From Streptomyces sp. NBC_01335 (GTDB lineage: Bacteria; Actinomycetota; Actinomycetes; Streptomycetales; Streptomycetaceae): a DNA stretch of 64,000 bases. Below, piece after piece: positions 9,129-17,099 of this stretch. The DNA is taken from contig NZ_CP108370.1 in the NCBI RefSeq assembly GCF_035953295.1, forward strand, positions 186,001 to 250,000, written 5' to 3'. The notes under the pieces are model-generated. The model saw nothing but the letters and a program-made list of their open reading frames with translations. It was not told the DNA's origin and searched no databases. The number at the start of each line of letters is the position of its first letter. Within the stretch, counting starts at the first letter, position 1. A program made the translations under genes and the position numbers.

Positions 9129-9144
9129 CTACGGGAAGCCGTAG
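9129..9144. promoter_or_regulatory. Inverted repeat upstream of the hem operon
   Basis: CTACGG (9129-9134) and CCGTAG (9139-9144) form a 6-bp inverted repeat with a 4-base spacer, about 70 bases before the start of the operon's first gene. The wider CACTACGG-GAAG element recurs, with one base fewer, upstream of the tautomerase gene at 9761-9771. It is a candidate binding site for the YCII-LuxR regulator. Confidence 0.4.
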
Positions 9145-9169
9145 AACACTGCGGGCCGGACAAAGGAAA

Positions 9170-9211
9170 CAGGGCGGGTGGAGAAGTGAATACACTTCTC
9201 CACCCGCCCTG
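9170..9211 (-). terminator. Strong intrinsic terminator after the tautomerase gene
   Basis: A perfect 19-bp stem (9170-9188 with 9193-9211) closes on the 4-base loop AATA. Read on the minus strand, the hairpin is followed by TTTCCTTTG. It lies between the tautomerase stop (9253) and the operon that starts at 9062, so the two are separate transcription units. Confidence 0.85.
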
Positions 9212-9252
9212 CCACGAACTTCCGACGCCTCGGAACGAGTCGTCCCGTCGCT

Positions 9253-9672
9253 TTAACGGCCGGCCGCCTCGGCTATCAGTTCGTCGATCTTCGCCCGCCT
9301 GGTGAGCGATCCGTTCACGGCCCAGAACCCTTCGGGAACTTCGTTGACCACCGTCCAGACGACGGGTTCTCCGTCGACGGCCTGCTGGATGATCGCGGTG
9401 ACCTCCGCAGCCAGCGCTTCGTTCCGCTCCGCGTCCAGGAATCCCTTCAGCGGAGTCACCACGACCAGAAAACCGGGCTCGACGCCCGGTGCCCCGGTCG
9501 CCGCACTCCCTTTCTCGGCCTCCCGCACATACACCCAGGTCGCACCCGCGAAGAAGTCGGTCTGCGGCAGCCCCATCCACTTCAGGACCGCGCCGGCCAC
9601 GTCCTTCTGCACCGCGGCGACGGCCGGGCCGGGCAGTGCGCCCGAGGGGGCGGTTATTTCGACGAGCGGCAT
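9253..9672 (-). CDS. Tautomerase-superfamily (Pro-1) enzyme
   Basis: A 139-residue protein starting Met-Pro-Leu-Val-Glu-Ile, which after Met removal exposes the catalytic N-terminal proline of 4-oxalocrotonate tautomerase-type enzymes. Its length matches the two-repeat members such as cis-CaaD and MSAD rather than the 62-residue single-repeat forms. These enzymes tautomerise enols, hydrate or decarboxylate small unsaturated acids. The start ATG is fixed by AGGGGAATTGTC upstream and by the Pro-2 requirement. Longer in-frame starts would bury the proline. It forms its own unit, ended by the 9170-9211 hairpin. It probably acts on the same intermediates as the neighbouring isomerase and monooxygenase (inference). 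Confidence 0.8.
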   Translation of the reverse strand: MPLVEITAPSGALPGPAVAAVQKDVAGAVLKWMGLPQTDFFAGATWVYVREAEKGSAATGAPGVEPGFLVVVTPLKGFLDAERNEALAAEVTAIIQQAVDGEPVVWTVVNEVPEGFWAVNGSLTRRAKIDELIAEAAGR

Positions 9673-9760
9673 GACAATTCCCCTGACATTCCATTCGGCG
9701 CGGGTTGCCCCGCCACCGTGTCCGACTGAACAGAAAATAGCCCCGGGCACGTGGCCGGGA

Positions 9761-9771
9761 CACTACGGAAG
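9761..9771. promoter_or_regulatory. Repeat of the CACTACGG-AAG element upstream of the tautomerase gene
   Basis: CACTACGGAAG lies about 90 bases before the tautomerase start. It matches CACTACGGGAAG upstream of the hem operon apart from one G, and both sit in promoter-proximal position on genes of the same pathway. Confidence 0.35.
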
Positions 9772-9841
9772 TACGAAGCGCCCTGAATCCCTCACTGGAA
9801 GCCGCCCGCGAAGTCACCCTCCCGGCCCGTCGAGGTTTCAC

Positions 9842-10432
9842 TCACCCGAAACCGGGCGCCGCACGGCGGAGCACGGTGGCCAACTGGGCGCGTCGTTGGA
9901 TTTCGAGCTTTCGGTAGATGCGCGTGATGTGCAGTTCGACGGCCCGGGTGGACACGGTGAACCTCTCCGCTATCTGCTTGTTCGTCATGCCGTCGAGCAT
10001 GAGAGTCGCGATACGGTGTTCGTGCGCGGTCAGATCCTCCTGGACCGCGGTGCGCCGCACTTGGGAATTCCGCTGCGGGCGGGATGCGGGAGCCCGGGTC
10101 CCATCGCGGACGATACCGAGGGGACCGTAGGCCGTGGGGGTGCGTTCCAGGGCAGCCAGAATCACGTGCCCCATCTCGGCGTCCCATTCCCTGATCTTTA
10201 TGTCCGTGGCTATCTGTGCCTGGACGTACGGGGACGAGTAGACGATCCGTAACAGTGAGGCCCGGTCGGGCGCCTCGCACAGGAGCAGTTCTCCGCTGCC
10301 GTCCCGCCAGGGACCACCACCGAGCAGAATGCCGCGCTCCGCCATTCTCTTCCAGTAGGAGCGGTGCGCTTCACCCACCCTGACGCGCTCTCTCTCGCCT
10401 TCCCGGAATTCCATCTCCACTATGAACGCCAT
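9842..10432 (-). CDS. YCII-like domain fused to LuxR-type helix-turn-helix regulator
   Basis: A 196-residue protein with an unusual architecture. Residues 1-90 resemble the YCII/muconolactone isomerase-like fold (VGEAHRSYWKRMAERGILL, then a GGGPW-DGSGELLL strand and a KIREWD end). Residues 130-190 are a clear GerE/LuxR helix-turn-helix (LTAHEHRIATLMLDGMTNKQ, then STRAVELHITRIYRKL). YCII proteins bind or act on small ring compounds, so the N-terminal domain may sense a pathway intermediate directly, with no receiver or kinase needed. Codon 61 is the rare Leu codon TTA (10250-10252), which suggests bldA control. It has a good ribosome site (GGGAGAAGGCAC). It lies upstream of, and on the same strand as, the genes it probably regulates. 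Confidence 0.8.
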   Translation of the reverse strand: MAFIVEMEFREGERERVRVGEAHRSYWKRMAERGILLGGGPWRDGSGELLLCEAPDRASLLRIVYSSPYVQAQIATDIKIREWDAEMGHVILAALERTPTAYGPLGIVRDGTRAPASRPQRNSQVRRTAVQEDLTAHEHRIATLMLDGMTNKQIAERFTVSTRAVELHITRIYRKLEIQRRAQLATVLRRAAPGFG

Positions 10433-10677
10433 GTGCCTTCTCCCTCGCGACCGGATGAGGTATCAGATGCTTCTCGCGTTGCGCTGCCTGTATGTCCCGG
10501 TGTTCATGCGCCGTTGACGAAAGCCCTTCCACACATGACGAAGCCGTGTGTCCGACCGCTCCGTCGCGGCCGGGCACACGGGTTTCACCCGGTGAAGGCT
10601 GTCCTGCTCCGCCCGGGAGCCGCCCCCTCATCCCCCGACGGGTGAGCGACGGATGACGGGACAGCTCTTCGACGGTC

Positions 10678-11610
10678 CTACGGTTTCGCGGTGGCGTCGC
10701 TGACCTGCGGGGCAGCGGGTTCCGCCGGGACGGCCCGGGGCCGGGGCTTACGGCGCAGAAGCCCGGTGGCCGCCAGGACGGCCGCGGCTCCCACCCACAC
10801 GGTCCAGCCCAGGGGCTCGTCCAGGACCACCGCGCCGAGGACGACGGCGACGGCGGTCATCAGATAGGTGACGGTCGAGGCGACCGTCGCCCCGTCCTTG
10901 ATGATCAGTTCGAAGTTGAGCAGGGCGGCGGCACCGGTGCACACCACGCCGAGAATGATCACGGAGATCACCGAGTCGGTGCGCCAGGTGACGGCCTGCA
11001 GCCCCAGGAAGGGGAAGGCGACGAGCAGGATGCCGGTGGCGACGGTGAGTTGGCTGCCGGCCAGCACGAGCGGCGGAATCCCCCGTCCGACCAGGAACTT
11101 GCCCATGTAGGCGAAGCTGGCACCGAAGCTGATGGAGCCCAGGAAGAAGCAGAGGATGCTTCCCCCGCTGCCCGTACCGCTTCCGTTCCAGGGGGACGCG
11201 ATCAGCGCGGTACCTGCCAGACCGAGCAGCACGCCGGCCGCCTTGGCCCCGGTGACACGCTTCTCGGTGGCCAGCAGCAGGGCGGCGGCCAGGGTCCAGA
11301 TCGGGGCGCTTCCGTTGACCACGGCGGCCACACTGCTGGACCCGGTGCGCTCGCCCTCGGCGTAGAGGGTCCAGGGGATGGCGTTGCCCAGCAGTGCCGC
11401 CACGGTGATGTGACCCCAGAGCGAGGCCCCCCTGGGAAGGCGGAGGCCCTTGGCCCGGGCGATCACGAGGATCACGGCGGCGCCGAGCGCGAGCCGGATG
11501 AGCACCATCTGGGCGGGAGAGAATCCGTATCCGGAAATCTTGATCCACAGAAATACCGAGCCCCAGATCAGGCTCAATGCGGCGAGCCGCGCGTAAGTTG
11601 CTCTGGACAT
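10678..11610 (-). CDS. EamA-family (DMT) transporter
   Basis: A 310-residue inner-membrane protein with about ten hydrophobic segments in two repeats, typical of EamA/RhaT drug/metabolite transporters. The first repeat starts LAALSLIWGSVFLWIKISGY and the second near residue 150. A charged Pro/Ala-rich tail follows the last segment (after about 285). Such carriers usually export small metabolites or amino-acid-like compounds. The start ATG has GGAGGG 11 bases upstream. A palindrome at 11662-11680 lies in its leader, and the LysR gene precedes it on the same strand. Product export or precursor handling for the neighbouring cluster is inferred. Confidence 0.88.
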   Translation of the reverse strand: MSRATYARLAALSLIWGSVFLWIKISGYGFSPAQMVLIRLALGAAVILVIARAKGLRLPRGASLWGHITVAALLGNAIPWTLYAEGERTGSSSVAAVVNGSAPIWTLAAALLLATEKRVTGAKAAGVLLGLAGTALIASPWNGSGTGSGGSILCFFLGSISFGASFAYMGKFLVGRGIPPLVLAGSQLTVATGILLVAFPFLGLQAVTWRTDSVISVIILGVVCTGAAALLNFELIIKDGATVASTVTYLMTAVAVVLGAVVLDEPLGWTVWVGAAAVLAATGLLRRKPRPRAVPAEPAAPQVSDATAKP

Positions 11611-11661
11611 GGGAATGCCCGCCCTCCGGGACAGAATGTGTCAGTGGAATTGGCGTCATGC

Positions 11662-11680
11662 GCCAGGAATATGACCTGGC
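11662..11680. promoter_or_regulatory. Palindrome upstream of the EamA gene
   Basis: GCCAGG (11662-11667) and CCTGGC (11675-11680) form a perfect inverted repeat with a 7-base AT-rich centre (AATATGA). It is located between the LysR gene and the transporter gene, about 50-70 bases before the transporter start. It may be an operator, possibly for the adjacent LysR protein. Confidence 0.45.
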
Positions 11681-11753
11681 TTCAGCTTGGCATTCGGTTC
11701 CGTCGGGGTCCATCCACATCTGATGGCGGGTACCGTCCAGAAAATGTGGAGGG

Positions 11754-12692
11754 TCAGGCGGCGGACGACCCCACCGCCGCGACGCGCGGCTGCACGGCTC
11801 CGGTGGCGACCTCACGCAGCGCGTTCAGTACGGCGGCGATCTCGGGTGCGGACTGACTGCCCTCACGGACCGCGGCGAAAACACTGCGGCTCGGCGGAAC
11901 TCCCGTGAAGGCCCGCACGGTCACCCCCGGCCGGGGAGCGGGACTGGCCAGCCGGGGCACCAGCGCCACCCCCAGGCCGAGCTGCACCGCTGCCAGGGTG
12001 GCGTCCCAGTCGCCGATGGCGTGGGCTTCCTGAGGGGTGAAGCCGGCAGCCGTGCAGGCGGCCACGCCGATGTCGTGACACATGCCGGTGGTCGCGAAGA
12101 TCCATGTCTCGTCGGCCAGGTCCCCGAGCCCGAGGCCGGCCCGGCCGGCCAGTCGGTGGCCGTCCGGCAGCGCGATGTCGAACGGGTCCTCGCACAGCGG
12201 CTCCCGGTGGAAGCGGGGGCCTTCTCCCGTCAGGCTGTGCACGGTGTCGGCGGAGATCACCACGTCGGTCTGACCGCGGTGCAGCATGGCGAAGCTCTCG
12301 GGCGGATCGGCCTCGGCCAGCACCATGCGCAGCATCGGCCGTTCCTTCTTCAGGCGTACGACCGCGGGCAGGATCAGCGCCGACAAGGTGGTGGAGAATC
12401 CGGCCACCGCCACCTGACCGCACTCGCCGCTGTTCTGCGCGGCCAGCTCGGCCTGCATCTGCTCGACCTGCTCGAACATGGCGTCGGAGTGTCGCAGCAC
12501 GATCCGGGCGGCGGCGGTGAGCCGCAGGCGCCGCCCGGCGGGCTCGGTGAGCTGGACGCCCAACTCCTTGCCGAGGGTCGCGATCTGCTGGGAGACCGCC
12601 TGTGGTGTGAGGTGCAGTGCCTGGGCCGCCGAACCGATCGTGCCGAGCCGGTTCAGCTCCCGGAGCACCCGTAACTTGCGCAGGTCGATCAT
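11754..12692 (-). CDS. LysR-family transcriptional regulator
   Basis: A 312-residue LysR regulator. It has an N-terminal winged helix-turn-helix (residues 1-60, GTIGSAAQALHLTPQAVSQQ) and a C-terminal periplasmic-binding-protein-like effector domain (about 90-290). Codon 7 is the rare TTA (12672-12674), a mark of bldA-dependent specialised-metabolism genes in Streptomyces. The start ATG has AGGGGG upstream. It lies in line with the EamA transporter downstream and the F420-type oxidoreductase 66 bases upstream, so it may be cotranscribed with either. The effector is unknown. Confidence 0.88.
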   Translation of the reverse strand: MIDLRKLRVLRELNRLGTIGSAAQALHLTPQAVSQQIATLGKELGVQLTEPAGRRLRLTAAARIVLRHSDAMFEQVEQMQAELAAQNSGECGQVAVAGFSTTLSALILPAVVRLKKERPMLRMVLAEADPPESFAMLHRGQTDVVISADTVHSLTGEGPRFHREPLCEDPFDIALPDGHRLAGRAGLGLGDLADETWIFATTGMCHDIGVAACTAAGFTPQEAHAIGDWDATLAAVQLGLGVALVPRLASPAPRPGVTVRAFTGVPPSRSVFAAVREGSQSAPEIAAVLNALREVATGAVQPRVAAVGSSAA

Positions 12693-12758
12693 GACCGCGT
12701 AACCCCCTGTTCCTGGCTGTGGGACCGTGGGCGGCGACTGGAAGCCGTCAGCGCGTCC

Positions 12759-13676
12759 TCACAATAGGTCACCGCTTTTAACATCGATGACTTCGTTCAC
12801 AAACATTTCAAGAAGCTCGATGTCGCGCTCGGTGCGGCCCTGCTCGCGATGCTCGCCGGGGTAGGTGGGGTCGAGGATCACCGATTGCGCGCCGGCCTCG
12901 GCGAGAAGTGCCAGGTCGTCGCGGATCTGGGCGAGGGATCCCTCCCCCAGCACCCGGGCGTTGCTCAGGGCGCGTCCGGTGAGCCGCAGCTTGATCCGCG
13001 GAGCCAGGGCCGGCACCGGCCTGGCCTCGTCGTCGGCGACCCGCCGGAGGGCGGGCAGTCCCACGCCGAGCAGCCAGTCCCCGGACACGGACGTGGGGTG
13101 CCAGGCGTCGCCGAAACGTACGGCTCGGCGCAGTGCCCCGTAGCTGTGACCTCCGACCCAGACCGGCGGACCCGGGCGCTGCACGGGCAACGGACCGGTG
13201 TGGATCTGCCGGAAGGAGACGTGTTCGCCGTCGAAGGAGGCCACTTCGTCGGCCCAGCACGCCTTCATGGCGGCGAGGTACTCGTCGCTGATGGCGCCTC
13301 TGCGGTGGTACGGGACACCGAGCACGGCGAACTCCCGGGCGGCCCAGCCCGCCGCGGCCCCGAACGTCATCCGCCCGTTGCTGAAGCGGTCGATGTTGGC
13401 GACGACCCGGGCGGTGTGGACGGGGTGACGGTACGGCAGGATCGTCACGGTGGTGCCCAGACCGATGCGGTCGGTGGCGGCGGCCAGGTAGGCGAGGGTG
13501 GTCAGCGGGTCGTAGAACGGTGCGGGGAAGAGGTTCTGGACCTCGGGCGTGATGGCCACGTGGTCGGAGAGCATGACGTAGTGGTAGCCGGCGCTCTCGA
13601 TCCGGCGGGCCCACTCCACCAGGTGGTCGGGCGAGGCCTCAGGGCCGTAATTCGGAAGATTCACACCGATCTTCAT
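12759..13676 (-). CDS. Luciferase-like monooxygenase, F420-dependent oxidoreductase type
   Basis: A 305-residue TIM-barrel protein of the bacterial luciferase superfamily. It starts MKIGVNLPNYGPEASPDHL, with LSDHVAITP near residue 40, an LGTTVTILPYRHPV strand and a GRMTFGAAAGW motif near 105, typical of the actinobacterial F420-dependent subgroup. Such enzymes reduce or oxidise small organic substrates with F420H2. The ATG at 13676 is chosen because of AAGGGA just upstream and because the family fold begins there. Its start lies 38 bases inside the MFS gene, so the two form one transcript. It is not the NRPS-associated luciferase-like type found at 34 kb. Substrate unknown. Confidence 0.85.
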   Translation of the reverse strand: MKIGVNLPNYGPEASPDHLVEWARRIESAGYHYVMLSDHVAITPEVQNLFPAPFYDPLTTLAYLAAATDRIGLGTTVTILPYRHPVHTARVVANIDRFSNGRMTFGAAAGWAAREFAVLGVPYHRRGAISDEYLAAMKACWADEVASFDGEHVSFRQIHTGPLPVQRPGPPVWVGGHSYGALRRAVRFGDAWHPTSVSGDWLLGVGLPALRRVADDEARPVPALAPRIKLRLTGRALSNARVLGEGSLAQIRDDLALLAEAGAQSVILDPTYPGEHREQGRTERDIELLEMFVNEVIDVKSGDLL

Positions 13677-14871
13677 GGCTGGTTCCCTTCGTCGAGATGG
13701 AGAAGCGGTCGAGGTCGCGCGGGCCGGACGCCGCCGGACGCCGCGCGAGGAGGTAAGGGAGCAGCCCGGCCGCGGCGATCGCGGCGGCGCCGAGCGGAAG
13801 CCAGCGCGCGCCGGCGCCGGCGGCGAGTGCCACGCCACCGAGGGCGGAGCCGACCGATCCGCCCAGGTAGGTGGCCGAACTGTTCAGCGCGACGGCGGCT
13901 CCGCCGGGGGCGTCGGCCTCGATCAGACGGTGCTGCTGGGGCACCACGAAGGCCCAGCCCACCGCACCCCAGAGCAGGAGCGGCAGCAGCACCAGGCCGG
14001 GTACCGCGCCGGTCCACGGGAGCGCGGCCAGGGTGCCGCCCAGCGTGGCCAGCAGAACGGCGGAGAGCAGTGCGGGCCGGCCGAAGCGGTCCGCGAGCGC
14101 TCCGGCCAGCAAACTGCCGCACACCCCGCCCAGGCCCCAGACCCACAGCGGGACGGTGGGCCGGTCGATGCCCGCGGTGGCGTGGAGCACCGGCTGCAGA
14201 TACGTGTACAGCCCCAGGCTGGCCACCGTCTGGAAGAAGGTCATGCCGACGACCAGGGCGACCCGAGCGTGGCCGAGGGGGCGCAGGCGTGCCCGCAGGG
14301 TGGGCGCGGGACCGGTGCGGATCCGGGGCAGCAGGGTGGCGACGGCGAGGCAGGCCGCCGCCCCCAGGGCGGTCACCATCCACAGGGCTGTCCGCCAGCC
14401 GCGGTCTTCGGCGAGGAGCAGGCCGAGCGGGACGCCCAGCACCGTGCCGCCGCTCATTCCGCCGAGAACCACGGAGAGCGCGCGTCCGCGTCGGTCGGCC
14501 GGGACCAGTGCGGCGGCGGCGGTGGCCGCGTTGGGGCTGAACAGTCCCGCACCGGCGCCGGCCACCGCGCGGCAGACGAGCAGGAGGGGATAGGTGCCCG
14601 CCAGGGCACTCCCGGCGTTGGCCAGGGTGAAGACCAGCAGCGCGCTCACCAGCACGGCGCGCGCCGGGAATCGGGCGAGTGCGGCGGAGAGCACGGGGGC
14701 GGACACGGCGTAACAGACCGTGAACACGGTGACGCACTGGCCCGCCCGGGAGACGGACACCCCGAGGTCCTGTCCGATGCCGCCGAGCAGTCCCGCCATG
14801 ACGTAGGCGTCCATGCCCGTGGCGAACGCGCCGAAAGCGAGCACCGGCACGCGACGTAAGGCTCCCGCCAT
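13639..14871 (-). CDS. MFS transporter (drug-resistance type)
   Basis: A 410-residue major facilitator protein with about twelve membrane segments. The motif between helices 2 and 3 is diverged, and PADRRGRALSVVLGGMSGG near residue 125 matches the antiporter-type helix 5 region. It resembles arabinose/chloramphenicol-type exporters. The ATG at 14871 follows GGGAGGGACGCGC. Codon 5 is TTA (14857-14859). The gene is divergent from the ArsR-like regulator across a short region with repeated GTTCTAT elements, which suggests repression by that protein. Role in self-resistance or product export is inferred. Confidence 0.88.
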   Translation of the reverse strand: MAGALRRVPVLAFGAFATGMDAYVMAGLLGGIGQDLGVSVSRAGQCVTVFTVCYAVSAPVLSAALARFPARAVLVSALLVFTLANAGSALAGTYPLLLVCRAVAGAGAGLFSPNAATAAAALVPADRRGRALSVVLGGMSGGTVLGVPLGLLLAEDRGWRTALWMVTALGAAACLAVATLLPRIRTGPAPTLRARLRPLGHARVALVVGMTFFQTVASLGLYTYLQPVLHATAGIDRPTVPLWVWGLGGVCGSLLAGALADRFGRPALLSAVLLATLGGTLAALPWTGAVPGLVLLPLLLWGAVGWAFVVPQQHRLIEADAPGGAAVALNSSATYLGGSVGSALGGVALAAGAGARWLPLGAAAIAAAGLLPYLLARRPAASGPRDLDRFSISTKGTSHEDRCESSELRP

Positions 14872-14918
14872 GCGCGTCCCTCCCTTCTCCGAGGGCACTC
14901 GGTGGCCCTCCCCGCAAT

Positions 14919-14942
14919 GTTCTATGAGACTAGTTCTATAGA
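14919..14942. promoter_or_regulatory. Divergent promoter/operator between the MFS and ArsR genes
   Basis: GTTCTAT occurs twice (14919-14925 and 14933-14939), 14 bases apart. The stretch also contains the inverted repeat TCTAT...ATAGA (14921-14925, 14938-14942). This AT-rich island in a very GC-rich region lies between divergent genes, where ArsR-family repressors usually bind. Confidence 0.5.
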
Positions 14943-14995
14943 CCTTAGTGCACCGGGATCGGTGTGCCGCGCGCGTCGCATGGAATCCTGAGGGG

Positions 14996-15319
14996 GTGCG
15001 CACCTATCCCACGCCCCCCCTCGACGAAGTCGAACTGCACCGAATCCTGTTCGCACTCAGCGACCCCACCCGACTCGCCATGGTCACGGAACTGAACGTG
15101 ACCGGTGAGCTGTCGGTGGGCGAACAGCTCGCCGGTGAAGTGCCGAAATCCACGCTCAGCCACCACAACAAGATCCTCCGGGAGTCCGGACTCACCGCTT
15201 GCCGCCCCGAGGGAACCCGCTGCTACATCTCGCTGCGCAAGGACGATCTGGAGCGGCGCTTTCCCGGCCTGCTGGACACGCTGCTGTCGCACTCCACTGT
15301 GAGGCACGTCACACACTGA
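14996..15319 (+). CDS. ArsR-family winged-helix regulator
   Basis: A 107-residue protein with a single winged helix-turn-helix: ILFALSDPTRLAMVTEL then LSHHNKILRESGLTACRPEG, the ArsR/HTH_5 pattern. No metal-binding Cys cluster is visible, so it more likely senses an organic ligand or acts without one. The start is uncertain: GTG at 14996 follows TCCTGAGGGG very closely, and a longer in-frame form from 14948 is possible. It is divergent from the MFS gene and probably represses both itself and the exporter. The GltX paralogue follows on the same strand after 92 bases. Confidence 0.82.
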   Translation: MRTYPTPPLDEVELHRILFALSDPTRLAMVTELNVTGELSVGEQLAGEVPKSTLSHHNKILRESGLTACRPEGTRCYISLRKDDLERRFPGLLDTLLSHSTVRHVTH

Positions 15320-15411
15320 GCGGGTTCGGGGTCCCGCAGGCACCTTCCTCCGGCGCACCGGATTCCCCGGGTCGCCCACCTACGGTGGAGTCGACCCGGA
15401 GGGAGTCCACC

Positions 15412-17076
15412 GTGCCCGACCAATCCGTCATCGACGCGCTGTTCCCGCAGGACCTGCCAGAGCCGGCCGACTGTCGGCGTCACTACCCGCCGCGCGGGCT
15501 TCCCGAGGGCGCCGAGGTGACCAGGTTCGCCCCGAGCCCCACGGGCGTCCTGCACATCGGGGGTCTCTACACCGCCGCGGTGTCCCACGCGCTGGCACGA
15601 CAGACGGGCGGGACGCACCTGCTGCGGGTGGAGGACACCGACCAGTCCCGTGAGGTCGCCGGTGCCGCGGAGTCGTTCGTCCGTCTCCTCCGCGCGTTCG
15701 GCCTCTCCCCCGACGAGGGCCCCGCCACCGGGCAGCCGCCCACGGGCGCCGGCGCGTGGGGCCCGTACCTCCAGTCGGAACGGCGCGAGATCTATCTGAC
15801 TCATGTACGCGATCTTCTGCGCCGCGACGCGGCCTACCTCTGCTTCTGCTCCAAGGACCGGCTGGCGGCCAACGCGGAGGCCCAGCGCGCGTCCAGGTCG
15901 CCGCTCGGGTACTACGGGAAGTGGGCCGCGTGCCGCACACTCCCCGACCACGAGGTCGCGGCGAGACTCACCGCCGGGTCCCCCTACGTGGTCCGGTTCC
16001 GCTGCCCGCACGAGTTCCCCGGCCGAGTGCGTTTCGAGGACGAGATCCGTGGCCCGGTCGTGATGCAGGACAACGGCAACGACATCGTCCTGCTCAAGTC
16101 CTCCGGAGAGGGCGGCGGCCCCCTTCCCACCTATCACCTGGCGCACGTGGTCGACGACCGGCTGATGGGGGTGACACTCGTCGTACGGGGCGAGGAATGG
16201 CTCTCGTCCACGCCGCTCCACATCCAACTGCACACCGCACTCGGCTTCGTGGTGCCGCGTTACGCGCATCTGGCCCCGCTGATGAAGGCGGAGGGCTCCA
16301 GCAGACGGAAACTGAGCAAACGCAAGGACCCCGAAGCGGCCGTCGAGTACTACCTCGGGGCCGGTTACCCTCCCCTGGCGGTACGGCACTACCTCCACGG
16401 ACTGGCCAACGCCCGGCTGATGGACCTGCCCACCGGGGACGCGGTCGGCTCCCCCTTACGCATCGGGGAGATGCGCTCCTCGGGACCGCTGGTCGACCTT
16501 CCCAAGCTGAACTCGATCAGCCGGGAGTACATCGCCTCCCTCTCCCCCGAGGAGACCGAGGCCCAGCTGATCGCCTGGGCCGCCGAGCACGACATCGATC
16601 TGCACGGCGCCCTCACCGGGGACCCGCGGCTGACCCGCCGGGCCATCGCCGTCTCCCAGGGCACCGGCACACGCGTCCGCAAGGACCTGACCCGGTGGTC
16701 CGACTTCCGCGACCGGTTCGGTTTCCTCTTCCCCGCGCTGGCCCCGTCCCCGCCGGCCGCCGGGGACGAGCGCTTCGACGGTCTGGACCCCGCCCTCGTC
16801 CACCGCATCGTCGAGGACTTCGCCGCGGGCTACCGGCACGCCGACGACGCCACCACCTGGATCGACCAGATACGCGCGGTCGCGGAACGACACGGATTCG
16901 CGCCCGACACCCGGCTCTGGCGCGAGGATCCGGGGAGGTACGCCGGGCCGCCGCGCCAGGTGGCCAACGTCGTCCGCGTCTGCCTCACCGGCGCGGAGAA
17001 CAGCCCCGACCTGTTCGCCGTCGCCCGGACCCTGGGGGAGGTGGAAGTACGCAAGCGACTCACGCTGCGTCCGTGA
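15412..17076 (+). CDS. gltX: Glutamyl-tRNA synthetase paralogue
   Basis: A 554-residue class I aminoacyl-tRNA synthetase of the GluRS type. The N-terminal catalytic fold has FAPSPTGVLHIGGLYTA (HIGH-type motif HIGG) and VEDTDQSRE. The KMSKS-type loop is RKLSKRKD (about residue 302). A C-terminal helical anticodon-binding region follows. GltX charges tRNA-Glu, the substrate of HemA, so together with hemA and hemL this window contains the whole route from glutamate to ALA. The GTG start is set by GGAGGGAG upstream. Codon 349 is the rare TTA (16456-16458). A housekeeping GluRS should not depend on bldA, so this supports a second, pathway-dedicated copy. It is separated from the hem operon by regulators and exporters and lies on the opposite strand. 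Confidence 0.92.
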   Translation: MPDQSVIDALFPQDLPEPADCRRHYPPRGLPEGAEVTRFAPSPTGVLHIGGLYTAAVSHALARQTGGTHLLRVEDTDQSREVAGAAESFVRLLRAFGLSPDEGPATGQPPTGAGAWGPYLQSERREIYLTHVRDLLRRDAAYLCFCSKDRLAANAEAQRASRSPLGYYGKWAACRTLPDHEVAARLTAGSPYVVRFRCPHEFPGRVRFEDEIRGPVVMQDNGNDIVLLKSSGEGGGPLPTYHLAHVVDDRLMGVTLVVRGEEWLSSTPLHIQLHTALGFVVPRYAHLAPLMKAEGSSRRKLSKRKDPEAAVEYYLGAGYPPLAVRHYLHGLANARLMDLPTGDAVGSPLRIGEMRSSGPLVDLPKLNSISREYIASLSPEETEAQLIAWAAEHDIDLHGALTGDPRLTRRAIAVSQGTGTRVRKDLTRWSDFRDRFGFLFPALAPSPPAAGDERFDGLDPALVHRIVEDFAAGYRHADDATTWIDQIRAVAERHGFAPDTRLWREDPGRYAGPPRQVANVVRVCLTGAENSPDLFAVARTLGEVEVRKRLTLRP

Positions 17077-17099
17077 GGCCCGCCCGACCTCGCCGTTCC

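Noticed and set aside
413..17076. A C5N (2-amino-3-hydroxycyclopentenone) pathway from ALA
   Set aside because: That pathway uses an ALA synthase-type cyclising enzyme and an amide synthetase; neither is present.
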